Shown in pieces: positions 13,351-20,778 of a DNA stretch of 24,815 nucleotides (the first letter of the stretch is position 1; every line of letters begins with the position of its first letter). The position numbers were made by a program, and so were the translations under genes. Where the stretch lies: contig JBBPZA010000079.1 of NCBI GenBank assembly GCA_038199375.1, positions 1 to 24,815 of the forward strand, given 5' to 3'. This DNA comes from JBBPZA01 sp038199375 (GTDB lineage Bacteria > Actinomycetota > Thermoleophilia > Solirubrobacterales > Solirubrobacteraceae). The notes under the pieces are model-generated. The model did not search any database and was not told the origin of the DNA. It was given only the letters and a program-made list of their open reading frames with translations.

Positions 13351-14337
13351 TCAGCAGGCAGAGCGAGACTTTCGCGTCCATGTACGCAGGGAGCGCTGTC
13401 CGCGGCCGAGTCGCCGGTTGAGCTGCTTACGCCCCTTGCGGCTCTTCGCCTTCCTGAGCTTCTTGCGCAGCTTCTTTACTAGCTTCTTGTACGTGGATAC
13501 CTTGCTCCGAGCGTAAGCACAGCCCGACGGCGCTGCCTGTGATCCGGGCGCTGCCTGTGATCCGACCTCGAACGTGAGGGGCTGAGGCCCCACGATCGGA
13601 GTTGCATCGGTTGATGATCCTGCCAGCCAGAGACAGACCAGGTAGCTTCCGGCCGCCAACTCGCTCGTGGTCGCTTGGAGCGAGAACGCGCCGTCAACAT
13701 CCTGGCCGTCTATGAGCTCATCGCCGAAGTCCGCCGAGTAGGTGGGCGCGCATGGTGATCCGCCAACCGCTCGAATCTTCGCATAGACACTCGCTGGTGA
13801 CTCGCTGGCCCCGCTGACCGTCACCGTTGCCTGGTCGCCGGGCTGTGGCGTGGTGGGGCTGACGATCGCACTGATCGCGCCGGTTGCCGCTCGGAAGGTG
13901 ATCACCTGTGTGATCGGAGTAGTGATAGTCGTGCTCGATCGAGCGAGCCAAATGCAGAACATGACTGTTCCCGCGCTCGGCCACGTCCCGGCTTCCCGGA
14001 ACGCGAACGTCCCATTCACCCTAAACCCGTCCTCGTCTGAAAAGAAGGGTACAGTCCCGGAGTCGGTATATGCCGTGGGTGCGCAGGGCGCCCCACCGGG
14101 GGCTCGATACCTGACGTACACGTACTCGTCGACTGCTGCCGTCCCGCTGAGCGTGAAGATGCGGGGCACCCCGGCGACCGGGTCGCTTTGGCCGGTTGTC
14201 GTGGTAACGCTTATGGACGCGGTGTCCGCGAACGCCTGCGTGGTGCTGCCGAGCATCACAAGCGTCACAAGGAGACTGGCCCATGCGATGCGGGTTACGA
14301 CTCGAAAGCGTTGACCGTGAACACGACGTCGCGGCAT
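13351..14337 (-). CDS. Secreted protein with two Ig-like repeats and a Lys/Arg-rich tail
   Basis: 328 residues, not recognised as a named family. Residues 1-37 are a Sec signal peptide (basic N-terminus, hydrophobic 17-30, cleavage after AFA). Two beta-sandwich-like repeats follow (about 39-148 and 149-250), each with a PCAPT motif early and a C-(I/L)-WLA-x-SST motif late (FCIWLARSST, VCLWLAGSST), so each has a likely internal disulphide. A GSQAAP-GSQAAP linker comes next (an exact 18-bp duplication), then a strongly basic C-terminal helix (KKLVKKLRKKLRKAKSRKGR) ending in Cys. The tail could bind anionic wall polymer or nucleic acid; that is a guess. ATG 14337 has AAAGGA 6 nt upstream. Codon use is less GC-rich than in all neighbours, which hints at acquisition or relaxed selection. 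Confidence 0.8.
   Translation of the reverse strand: MPRRRVHGQRFRVVTRIAWASLLVTLVMLGSTTQAFADTASISVTTTTGQSDPVAGVPRIFTLSGTAAVDEYVYVRYRAPGGAPCAPTAYTDSGTVPFFSDEDGFRVNGTFAFREAGTWPSAGTVMFCIWLARSSTTITTPITQVITFRAATGAISAIVSPTTPQPGDQATVTVSGASESPASVYAKIRAVGGSPCAPTYSADFGDELIDGQDVDGAFSLQATTSELAAGSYLVCLWLAGSSTDATPIVGPQPLTFEVGSQAAPGSQAAPSGCAYARSKVSTYKKLVKKLRKKLRKAKSRKGRKQLNRRLGRGQRSLRTWTRKSRSAC
13529..13564 (-). repeat. Perfect 18-bp tandem duplication coding GSQAAP twice
   Basis: Copies at 13529-13546 and 13547-13564 are identical (plus strand GGCGCTGCCTGTGATCCG). In the secreted-protein gene they encode GSQAAPGSQAAP in the linker between the second Ig-like repeat and the basic tail. Identity of both copies points to a recent slippage or a contracting and expanding linker. 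Confidence 0.9.
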
Positions 14338-14608
14338 GTAGCGTCCTTTGTGGGAAAGGGGATAAGACCGGGAAGCGCCTCGTTCGCTTCCGCCAGATTC
14401 GCGGTTCAGAGGCCCTCATCCGTCCGGGAGGCGTCGAGTCTACTTCCGAGGCCGATGTCTAGCCTGTTCATCGGATGATCTCTCCGTCTGTCTGTGCCCC
14501 GGCCTGACCTGAGAGCCCGCCCGGTGTCGTCGTGTGGTCGTCAATCGGCGGCTCTGCCTGGCGAGGCGCAGCGAAGGCAGATCCAAGCACGGCGATATCG
14601 TCGCTCCT
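14338..14608. other. Intergenic region between divergent secreted-protein gene and folD
   Basis: 271 bp with no convincing gene. It should hold the promoter of the secreted-protein gene on the minus strand; TAGACT at 14442-14437 is a possible -10 box with a leader of about 100 nt. The folD -10 box is at its right end. No riboswitch pairing was recognised. Confidence 0.4.
14596..14601 (+). promoter_or_regulatory. -10 box of folD, leaderless spacing
   Basis: TATCGT ends 7 nt before ATG 14609. No Shine-Dalgarno lies in the gap. It supports 14609 over the in-frame upstream start at 14534. Confidence 0.45.
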
Positions 14609-15475
14609 ATGACCACGATCATCGACGGAAAGGCGATCGCCGCGGAGGTGCGGGTGCAGATCGCGCGCGAGGTCGGCGAGCTGCTCGCGCGCGGAGAGCC
14701 GCGGCCGGGGCTAGCGACCATAATCGTGGGCAACGATCCCGGGTCGGCGATCTACGTCGGCGCCAAGCAGCGCGCGTGCGCCGAGGTGGGCATCGAGGGC
14801 TTCGACCACCGGCTGGCGGCGGACGCCGGCCGCGAGGAGGTCGCCGGGCTCATCGAGCGGCTAAACGGTGACGATGCGGTGAACGGGGTCCTCCTCCAGC
14901 TTCCGGTCGCCGCACCGCTGGACGGCAACGAGCTCACCGCGCTCATCGATCCCGCCAAGGACGTCGACGGCCTAACCCCGATCAGCGCGGGCCGCCTGGC
15001 GCAGGGTCGCGAGGGGCTGCGGCCGTGCACGCCCACCGGCGTAATCGAGCTGCTCGACGCCGGAGGCGTGGCCCTCGAGGGGGCCGAGGCGGTGGTCGTG
15101 GGGCGCTCGAACCTGGTCGGCAAGCCGCTCGCCCACCTGCTGCTGGAGCGCAACGCCACGGTGACCGTCTGCCACTCGCGCACGCGCGACCTCGCCGCGG
15201 TGTGCGCCCGCGCGGACGTGCTCGTCGCTGCCGTGGGGGTTGCTCGGCTTGTTCGGAGAGAGTGGGTCAAGCCCGGCTCGGCGGTGATAGACGTCGGGAT
15301 GAACCGGCTCGGAGACGGCCTCGCCGGCGACGTGGACTTCGAGGCGGCCGCAAGCCGCGCGAGCCTCATCACGCCGGTCCCCGGCGGCGTCGGGCCGATG
15401 ACCATCGCGATGCTCCTTCGCAATACCCTTCGCGCGGCCGCACTTCAGCGGGCCGCCGTCGCCGCGACGGCCTGA
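14609..15475 (+). CDS. folD: Methylenetetrahydrofolate dehydrogenase/cyclohydrolase
   Basis: 288 residues, the bifunctional enzyme linking 5,10-methylene-THF to 10-formyl-THF with NADP. The catalytic Y49-x3-K53 motif is in YVGAKQRACAEVGI. The substrate motif VNGVLLQLPV and the DVDGL motif follow. The Rossmann loop is VVVGRSNLVGKP, and the C-terminal signature is TPVPGGVGPMTIAML. Length is typical (about 285). ATG 14609 gives the family N-terminus (MTTIIDGKAIAAEVR) and has a -10 box at leaderless distance. It precedes the membrane-protein-gatCAB operon by 43 bp on the same strand and may be partly co-transcribed with it, although TAGAGT (15478-15483) could be a separate promoter. Confidence 0.96.
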   Translation: MTTIIDGKAIAAEVRVQIAREVGELLARGEPRPGLATIIVGNDPGSAIYVGAKQRACAEVGIEGFDHRLAADAGREEVAGLIERLNGDDAVNGVLLQLPVAAPLDGNELTALIDPAKDVDGLTPISAGRLAQGREGLRPCTPTGVIELLDAGGVALEGAEAVVVGRSNLVGKPLAHLLLERNATVTVCHSRTRDLAAVCARADVLVAAVGVARLVRREWVKPGSAVIDVGMNRLGDGLAGDVDFEAAASRASLITPVPGGVGPMTIAMLLRNTLRAAALQRAAVAATA

Positions 15476-15518
15476 ACTAGAGTCCGCTCGTAGAAACCGA
15501 CACGGACGGGAGGATCGG

Positions 15519-16271
15519 ATGGACGTCAACCGACTGCGCTTCGGCGAGATGGTCGCCGCAGCCGGAGCTGCGGTGCTCTTCCTCGTGATGTTCCTCGACT
15601 GGTACGGCGCCGAGGACGGCCCCGGCGGGTTGAGCGCCTGGCAATCCTTCACCTTCATCGACCTCTTCCTGTTCTTCCTGGTCATCATTCCGGCGATCGC
15701 GCTTGCGGTGCTGACGACGATGCAGCGCACGGTCGCCCTCCCGCTGAGCGTGAGCGTCCTCGTGACCGCGCTCGGGTCGCTCGCGAGCCTGCTCATCCTC
15801 TACCGGCTCGTCAACGAGCCCAGCTTCGACGCGTCCGTCGCCGACCGGGTCGTCGACATCAAGATCTGGGCCTGGCTCGGCCTCCTCAGCGCCCTGACGA
15901 TCGCCTTCGGCGGCTTCATGTCGATGCGCGACGAGGGCACCTCGTTCGGCTCCGCCGGACGCGTCCAGCCCCCGATGCGCCCCGCGCCGCCGCCCGGACC
16001 CGGCGCTCCCTCTCCGCCGCCGACCGGCATGCCCCCGCCCGGCGAGCCGCCAGGGGCGCCCGCCCCGCCGCCCCAGGGCGCCCCGCCTGGCCAGCCTCCC
16101 GGCGCTCCTCCTGGCCCGCCGCCGGGAGTGCCGCCGGGCCCGCCGCCGGGAGTGCCGCCGGGGCCGCCTCCGGGCGCGCCTCCTGGCCCGCCGCCGGGCG
16201 CGCCGCCAGGTCAGCCGCCGGGGGGGCCTCCGCCCGGGCATCCGCCCGGCGCCCCGCCCGTCTCCCGGTGA
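15519..16271 (+). CDS. Four-helix membrane protein with a long Pro-Gly-rich C-terminal tail
   Basis: 250 residues, function unknown. Four hydrophobic segments lie at about 12-28, 47-67, 73-97 and 116-134, with an outside-type loop LDWYGAEDGPGGLSAWQSFT after the first. From about residue 148 the chain is almost only P, G and A, with an eight-residue period of the kind PPGPPPGV (see repeat entry). ATG 15519 has a strong Shine-Dalgarno (GGGAGG, 15509-15514), and TAGAGT (15478-15483) could be its -10 box. Its stop TGA overlaps the gatC GTG (GTGA, 16268-16271), so it is the first gene of the gat operon. Similar Pro-rich tails stall ribosomes without EF-P, so output of the coupled gatC might depend on translation through the tail; that is inference. 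Confidence 0.85.
   Translation: MDVNRLRFGEMVAAAGAAVLFLVMFLDWYGAEDGPGGLSAWQSFTFIDLFLFFLVIIPAIALAVLTTMQRTVALPLSVSVLVTALGSLASLLILYRLVNEPSFDASVADRVVDIKIWAWLGLLSALTIAFGGFMSMRDEGTSFGSAGRVQPPMRPAPPPGPGAPSPPPTGMPPPGEPPGAPAPPPQGAPPGQPPGAPPGPPPGVPPGPPPGVPPGPPPGAPPGPPPGAPPGQPPGGPPPGHPPGAPPVSR
15960..16255 (+). repeat. Pro-Gly-rich coding repeat, period about 24 bp
   Basis: The 3' part of the membrane-protein gene is built from variants of CCGCCGGGAGTGCCGCCGGG and close relatives. The cleanest block (about 16090-16215) encodes successive PPGPPPG-V/A units. Copies differ mostly at third positions, so it is an older, diverged repeat and not a fresh slippage product. It also yields long open but meaningless frames on the minus strand. 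Confidence 0.8.
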
Positions 16272-16552
16272 TCGATCGCGAGCAGGTCCTCCACGTCGCG
16301 GCCCTCGCGCGCCTCGAGCTCTCCGGCGAGGAGGTGGATCGCATGGCACGCGAGCTCTCGGGGATCCTCGATCACATCGAGAAGATCTCCGAGCTCGAGC
16401 TCGACGACGTGGAGCCGACGTCGCACGTCCTCGACGTCTCCAACGTCCTGCGCCTCGACGAGCCGCGGCCGTCGCTCCCGCCCGACGTCGCGCTAGCGCA
16501 GGCGCCGGCGGTCGCCGCCGAGGGGTTCGAGGTTCCGAGCCCCAGCGCATGA
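16268..16552 (+). CDS. gatC: Glu-tRNA(Gln) amidotransferase subunit C
   Basis: 94 residues, the small belt subunit that ties GatA to GatB. The N-terminus IDREQVLHVAALARLELSGE and the central DHIEKISELELDDVEPTSHV are typical, as is the LRLDEPRPSL motif. The GTG start overlaps the preceding stop (GTGA, 16268-16271), and its own stop overlaps the gatA ATG (ATGA, 16549-16552). These 4-nt overlaps on both sides indicate strict translational coupling. Length is normal (about 95). Confidence 0.95.
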   Translation: MIDREQVLHVAALARLELSGEEVDRMARELSGILDHIEKISELELDDVEPTSHVLDVSNVLRLDEPRPSLPPDVALAQAPAVAAEGFEVPSPSA

Positions 16553-17979
16553 GCGAGATCCTCGCGCTCACCGCCACGGAGACGGCGGAACGGGTCCGCT
16601 CGCGTGAGCTGAGCACGCGCGAGGTGTTCGAGGCCTACCGGGATCGGGCCGCGCGCGACGAGCTCAACGCGTTCACCTGGGTGGCCGAGGCCCCGCCCGC
16701 AGACGAGGCCTCGGCCGGTGCGCCGCTGGCCGGCGTCCCGCTGGCCGTCAAGGATCTCTTCTGCACCGAGGGCGTCCCCAGCCAGGCGGGCTCGCGGATC
16801 CTCGAGAGCTACTGCCCGCCCTACACCGCGACGGCGGTCGCGAACCTCGCGCGGGCCGGTGCGCCGCTGCTGGGGAAGACCAACCAGGACGAGTTCGCGA
16901 TGGGGTCCTCCAACGAGAACTCCGGCTACGGCCCCGTGCGCAACCCGTGGGATCGCGACCGCGTTCCCGGCGGCTCGAGTGGCGGCAGCGCCGCGGCGGT
17001 TGCGGCCGGGCTGGCGCCCTGGGCGATCGGAACCGACACCGGCGGATCGATCCGCCAGCCGGCGGCGCTGTGCGGGATCGTAGGCCTCAAGCCGACCTAC
17101 GGGGCGGTCAGCCGCTACGGCATGATCGCCTTCGCCTCGTCGCTCGATCAGGCGGGTCCGCTCACGCGGACGGTCGCCGACGCGGCGCTCCTCCTGGGCC
17201 ACATGGTCGGCCAGGACCCGCTGGACTCGACCTCCGTCGCCTTCCCGGAGCCGATCGAGACCCCGCAGCGCGAAGACCTGGCGGGTATCCGACTCGGAGT
17301 TCCCTCCGAGCTCTCCGAGGAGACAGAGGGGATCGAGCCGGGCGTGGCCGGCGCCTTCCGCGCGACGCTCGCTCTCGCCCGGCGGATGGGCGCCGAGGTG
17401 GAGGAGATCCACCTCCCGCACACGGCGCACGGGCTGAGCGCGTACTATTTGATCGCGCCCGCCGAGGCGTCGGCCAACCTCGCGCGCTTCGACGGCGTGC
17501 GCTATGGCCTTCGGGTCGACGGCGGCGAGGGGCTGCGGGAGATGTACGAGCGTACGCGCGCCCAGGGGTTCGGCGCGGAGGTCAAGCGGCGCATCATGCT
17601 CGGCACTTACGCGCTCTCCAGCGGCTACTACGACGCCCACTACGGCCGCGCGCAGAGGGTCCGCACCAAGATCGCCGAGGACTTCCACGCCGCGTTCGAG
17701 CGTTTCGACTTCGTCGTCACCCCGACGAGCCCGACGGTCGCCTTCCCACTCGGGGCCAAGATCGACGATCCGCTCGCGATGTACTTCAACGACTACTTCA
17801 CGGTTCCGATGCCGCTCGCGGGGATACCGGCCATCTCCATCCCCAACGGGCTGAGCGACGGGCTGCCCACCGGCTTCCAGATCGCCGGGCCGGCGTTCAG
17901 CGAGAACCGCATCCTCGCGGCGGCCCATGCGCTCGAGGGGGCGATCGGCTTCGACGGAAGCGCAGGGCGGGTGCCGTGA
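16549..17979 (+). CDS. gatA: Glu-tRNA(Gln) amidotransferase subunit A
   Basis: 476 residues of the amidase-signature family; it releases ammonia from glutamine for transamidation. The Ser-cisSer-Lys triad is K68 (LAVKDLF), S143 (GGSSGGS) and S167 (TDTGGSIRQPAALCG). Their spacing (75 and 24) equals that of Staphylococcus aureus GatA. The C-terminal half has the glutamine-pocket segments (RIMLGTYALSSGYYDAHY, then VVTPTSPTVAFPLG and FTVPMPLAGIPAISIP). ATG 16549 overlaps the gatC stop, and its TGA overlaps the gatB GTG (GTGA, 17976-17979). Together with gltX it supplies Gln-tRNA(Gln). Confidence 0.97.
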   Translation: MSEILALTATETAERVRSRELSTREVFEAYRDRAARDELNAFTWVAEAPPADEASAGAPLAGVPLAVKDLFCTEGVPSQAGSRILESYCPPYTATAVANLARAGAPLLGKTNQDEFAMGSSNENSGYGPVRNPWDRDRVPGGSSGGSAAAVAAGLAPWAIGTDTGGSIRQPAALCGIVGLKPTYGAVSRYGMIAFASSLDQAGPLTRTVADAALLLGHMVGQDPLDSTSVAFPEPIETPQREDLAGIRLGVPSELSEETEGIEPGVAGAFRATLALARRMGAEVEEIHLPHTAHGLSAYYLIAPAEASANLARFDGVRYGLRVDGGEGLREMYERTRAQGFGAEVKRRIMLGTYALSSGYYDAHYGRAQRVRTKIAEDFHAAFERFDFVVTPTSPTVAFPLGAKIDDPLAMYFNDYFTVPMPLAGIPAISIPNGLSDGLPTGFQIAGPAFSENRILAAAHALEGAIGFDGSAGRVP

Positions 17980-19397
17980 GCTGGGAGCCGGTCATCGGGC
18001 TGGAGATCCACGTCCAGCTCTCGACCCGCACGAAGATGTTCTGCGGCTGCGAGCTGTCCTTCGGGGAGTCGCCCAACACGCGGACATGCCCGGTGTGCCT
18101 CGGGCTTCCCGGGACGCTCCCGGTGGTCAACGAGCAAGCGGTGCTCTCCGGCCTGCAGATCGGCCTCGCGCTGGACTGCGAGCTCGCCGAGCGCTCGATC
18201 TTTCACCGCAAGAACTACTTCTATCCCGACCTTCCCAAGGGCTACCAGATCAGCCAGTACGACATCCCACTCTGCCTCGGCGGCCATCTGGGGAACGTCC
18301 GGATCCACCGCGTGCACCTCGAGGAGGACGCCGCCAAGCTCGTCCACGTCGGCGCCTCGGGTCGCATCCACGGCTCTGACGCGAGCGTCGTCGACTTCAA
18401 CCGCGGAGGTACCCCGCTGGTCGAGATCGTCACCGAGCCAGACATCCACTCCCCAGAGCAGGCGCGCGAGTGGCTGACCCTCCTGCGCGAGACCCTGCGC
18501 CAGCTCGGCGTATCGGACGTCAACATGGAGGAGGGCTCGCTGCGCGCCGACGCCAACGTGTCTTTGCGCCCGGTCGGCAACGCGACGCTCGGGACCAAGA
18601 CCGAGCTCAAGAACATGAACTCCTTCCGCTTCCTCGAGCGGGGCCTGCACGCCGAGATCCTCCGCCAGGCGGAGATCCTCGACGCCGGCGGCGAAGTCGT
18701 CCAGGAGACGCTGCACTTCGATCCCGGAAGCGGCGCGCTCACCCCGCTTCGCTCCAAGGAGGAGGCCCACGACTATCGCTACTTCCCCGAGCCCGACCTC
18801 GTTCCGGTCGTGCCCACCGAGGCGATGATCGCCCGCGCGCGCGCAGCCCTCCCAGAGCTGCCTGCCCAACGGGTGGAGCGCTACGAGGCGCTCGGCCTGA
18901 GCGAAGACGTCGCGCGGCTGCACGCCTTCCGCCCCGAGCTGGGCAGGTTCCTCGAGCGCGTTCTCGAGGAAGAGCCCGGCCTCGAGCCCCAGAACGCCGC
19001 TCACTGGGTCGGGAGCGAGCTGGCCGCTCGCCTCGGCGACGCCGACCCGGCGGCCTCGAAGGTCTCGCCGGCGGCCCTGGGCGCGCTGATCGCGATGGCC
19101 ACCGAACGGCAGGTCTCGGCGGGCGCGGCCCGGCAGGTCCTCGACCGGCTCGTCGAGCATGGCGGGGACCCCAGGCAGATCGTCGAGGCCGAGGGCCTCG
19201 GGGCGATGGACGACGGCGATGCGCTCTCCGGGATCGTCGCCGCCGCCATAGAGGCCAACCCCGACGCGGTGCAGAGCATCCGCGAGGGCCGCGGCCAGGC
19301 CATCGGCAAGATCGTCGGCCACGTGATGCGCGAGACCAAGGGCCGGGCGGACGGCGGCGAGGTCAGCCGCCTGATCCACGAGCAGATCGGGTCGTAG
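17976..19397 (+). CDS. gatB: Glu-tRNA(Gln)/Asp-tRNA(Asn) amidotransferase subunit B
   Basis: 473 residues; it binds and phosphorylates the mischarged aminoacyl-tRNA and adds the amide. The N-terminus WEPVIGLEIHVQLSTRTKMF is diagnostic. Zinc ligands are C23, C25, C38 and C41 (FCGCELSFGE, RTCPVCLGLPG). Further motifs are FHRKNYFYPDLPKGYQISQY, HLEEDAAKL, DFNRGGTPLVEIVTEPD and KTELKNMNSFRF. A C-terminal YqeY-like tRNA-tail domain covers about 325-473. The GTG at 17976 is fixed by the conserved start and the 4-nt overlap with gatA; the frame runs open far upstream inside gatA, which is a GC-rich artefact. It is the last gene of the operon. Confidence 0.97.
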   Translation: MSWEPVIGLEIHVQLSTRTKMFCGCELSFGESPNTRTCPVCLGLPGTLPVVNEQAVLSGLQIGLALDCELAERSIFHRKNYFYPDLPKGYQISQYDIPLCLGGHLGNVRIHRVHLEEDAAKLVHVGASGRIHGSDASVVDFNRGGTPLVEIVTEPDIHSPEQAREWLTLLRETLRQLGVSDVNMEEGSLRADANVSLRPVGNATLGTKTELKNMNSFRFLERGLHAEILRQAEILDAGGEVVQETLHFDPGSGALTPLRSKEEAHDYRYFPEPDLVPVVPTEAMIARARAALPELPAQRVERYEALGLSEDVARLHAFRPELGRFLERVLEEEPGLEPQNAAHWVGSELAARLGDADPAASKVSPAALGALIAMATERQVSAGAARQVLDRLVEHGGDPRQIVEAEGLGAMDDGDALSGIVAAAIEANPDAVQSIREGRGQAIGKIVGHVMRETKGRADGGEVSRLIHEQIGS

Positions 19398-19552
19398 CCA
19401 ACACGCCACCTCGGCCGGCGCTTGGGCAACTTCGGCGAGATCCTTCCCCACTTGTTCCCAGAGGCGGCTCGCGTGCGGCTTCGCCAGACCGGCCCAGTAG
19501 GCGAAGTCGCCGGCTCGTCGGGCATTCGGCCGGCGAGTTCAAGTCGCTCGGC

Positions 19553-19570
19553 GGCGGGCTGCTGCCCGCC
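19553..19570 (+). terminator. GC-rich hairpin downstream of gatB
   Basis: A perfect 7-bp all-G/C stem with a 4-nt loop about 155 bp after the gatB stop. There is no U-tract, so it may act as a non-canonical or Rho-assisted terminator. Confidence 0.35.
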
Positions 19571-19644
19571 CGCCCCGACGCGCCGCCCACGCAGCGCGGC
19601 GGCACCCGGATCGAGCTACGGCGAGCCCGTGTGCCGGCGGGCGT

Positions 19645-19650
19645 AGCATG
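19645..19650 (+). promoter_or_regulatory. -10 box of the 74-residue protein gene
   Basis: TAGCAT in a GC-rich setting, 28 nt before ATG 19679, followed by a short leader with a strong Shine-Dalgarno (AAGGAAGGAG, about 19665-19674). Confidence 0.4.
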
Positions 19651-19678
19651 GGGACCCCACAAGAAGGAAGGAGCTCGG

Positions 19679-19903
19679 ATGGCACGACTCGTCCGCATGG
19701 ATCACACGGGGCACACGACGCTGGCGGAGTGGACCGCCTCAGACCAGAAGGCCGTCGACGCGGCGGCGGCAGCCTTCCGCACCGAACTCGACAAGGGCTA
19801 CTTCGCCGTGGTCTCGGCTGGGCCGGGCCAGGCCGAGATGGTGCGCGAGCTCCCGCGCGGCGCCGAGCTGGTCATCATGCGCCGGCCGATCGCCGGCGGC
19901 TAG
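19679..19903 (+). CDS. Small conserved-looking hypothetical protein, 74 aa
   Basis: No named family recognised. The sequence MARLVRMDHTGHTTLAEW continues as an acidic helix with a hydrophobic face (DAAAAAFRTELDKGYFAVVS) and ends in strands with VRELPRGAELVIMRRPIAGG. It is soluble, with no signal or membrane segment. The strongest Shine-Dalgarno of the window (AAGGAAGGAG, ending 4-5 nt before ATG) and a TAGCAT -10 box argue that it is real and well translated. The pattern of a short alpha/beta unit ending in 'IAGG' recalls small phage- or cargo-type adaptor proteins, but that is only an impression. The next gene begins about 50 bp later. Confidence 0.72.
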   Translation: MARLVRMDHTGHTTLAEWTASDQKAVDAAAAAFRTELDKGYFAVVSAGPGQAEMVRELPRGAELVIMRRPIAGG

Positions 19904-19956
19904 AGCCTATTACGGCCGCGCAGAGCACCGAGGCGGTTCTCCCGGAGGTCGCCGCC

Positions 19957-20562
19957 GTGCACTGGCGGCGGCGCGTCGATGAGCGCTCGCTGCGCAAGCG
20001 CAAGCGCCTGTGGACGCTGACGACCGTCGCCCATGTCGTGCCGTTCCTGACGACGGCCGGCGTCCTGGTGGCGATCGAGCCGCTCGCGGCGGCTGTCTCG
20101 GCCATCCTGGTGGCAAAGGCGTGGCTCATCCCTGCCCTCTACGCGCGCCGGGGCGCGAACGTCGTGACGCGGCGAGGCCGGGGGGAGGAAGCGGCGCAGC
20201 GACGAGCGCTCGGCCTCCTGGGCGACCTCGTCGGCCATGACGCGCGCGACCTCGTCGTACGCACCGGCCTGGTCCTCGAGCCCGGACGCCTGGGGACGTG
20301 GCTGGTGGGGGAGGCGGGCGCGTTGCTGATCCGCCCCGGCGGCCGGACGGTCATGTGCTGGTGCGTGAGGGTCCCCGACCCTGACCTTCCGGCGGCGGAC
20401 CGCATCGCCCATCTCCTCCTCGCCCTGCGCACCGACGAGGAGGGGTTCGCGACGGTGGCCAACCTCGCCTTCAGCGGCGCGCCCTGGCGCCTGGGAAGGA
20501 AGCTCGACCCCGCCATGCGCCCGGCGCTCAGCGCCGCGGTCCAGGCCGCTCGGCTGCGCTAA
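19957..20562 (+). CDS. Hypothetical protein with two membrane helices and a soluble C-terminal domain
   Basis: 201 residues. A basic N-terminus (HWRRRVDERSLRKRKRLW) precedes two closely spaced helices (about 20-40 and 44-60), followed by ARRGANVVTRRGRGEEAAQR and a soluble domain of about 130 residues (LGLLGDLVGHDARDLVVRTG, later WLVGEAGALLIRPGGRTVMC). I do not recognise the family. GTG 19957 is chosen because an ideal Shine-Dalgarno GGAGGT (19944-19949) lies 7 nt upstream; the frame is open further back but without an ATG outside the preceding gene. It is on the same strand as the 74-residue gene and could be co-transcribed with it. A small hairpin after its stop (20578-20593) may be its terminator. 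Confidence 0.72.
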   Translation: MHWRRRVDERSLRKRKRLWTLTTVAHVVPFLTTAGVLVAIEPLAAAVSAILVAKAWLIPALYARRGANVVTRRGRGEEAAQRRALGLLGDLVGHDARDLVVRTGLVLEPGRLGTWLVGEAGALLIRPGGRTVMCWCVRVPDPDLPAADRIAHLLLALRTDEEGFATVANLAFSGAPWRLGRKLDPAMRPALSAAVQAARLR

Positions 20563-20577
20563 CGGGGACGCTTGCCG

Positions 20578-20593
20578 CGGGTCTGCGGACCCG
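20578..20593 (+). terminator. Small hairpin after the two-helix protein gene
   Basis: CGGGTC, loop TGCG, GACCCG: a perfect 6-bp stem with a tetraloop 15 bp after the stop codon. No T-run follows, so terminator function is uncertain. Confidence 0.35.
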
Positions 20594-20763
20594 ACTGCTC
20601 AGGACCGATTGTCCAGCCCGCAGGCGGGAAGTTCCGACAGCCGGCCAAGGAAATGCGCCTCGGCGTGCTGGACACCGCTCCCATGACCCTTCCCCTCCTC
20701 TCCCGCTTCGTGCTCGTCCCGGATCATCGGGCCGCCGTCGAGTCGCCCCCCGCGCCGCTCGGC

Positions 20764-20769
20764 TACTCT
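20764..20769 (+). promoter_or_regulatory. -10 box of the 62-residue membrane protein gene
   Basis: TACTCT, 9 nt before ATG 20779; GGGAG lies in the gap and could serve as a very close Shine-Dalgarno. Confidence 0.4.
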
Positions 20770-20778
20770 TGGGAGACC

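Larger units (their letters stand above)
19398..19678. other. Intergenic region after gatB
   Basis: 281 bp without a gene I can support. It contains a strong GC hairpin (GGCGGGC 19553-19559, loop TGCT, GCCCGCC 19564-19570), a candidate end of the gat operon although no T-run follows. The promoter of the next small gene is at the right end. Frames on both strands give low-complexity Arg/Pro/Ala protein only. Confidence 0.45.

Noticed and set aside
13273..13516. Two short plus-strand frames after the HEPN gene
   Set aside because: They run antisense into the secreted-protein gene and have neither a Shine-Dalgarno nor a recognisable pattern.
14338..14608. Folate (THF) riboswitch upstream of folD
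   Set aside because: No conserved THF-aptamer core was recognised, and the folD -10 box leaves no leader for a riboswitch.
15960..16255. CRISPR-like array
   Set aside because: The repeats are in frame, encode PPG units and have no unique spacers.
16947..17975. Upstream extension of the gatB frame inside gatA
   Set aside because: Arg/Gly-rich shadow of gatA; GatB begins at the GTG that overlaps the gatA stop.
19531..19552. tRNA T-loop-like TTCAAGT
   Set aside because: The flanking bases do not form a T-stem and no acceptor, D or anticodon arms are found.
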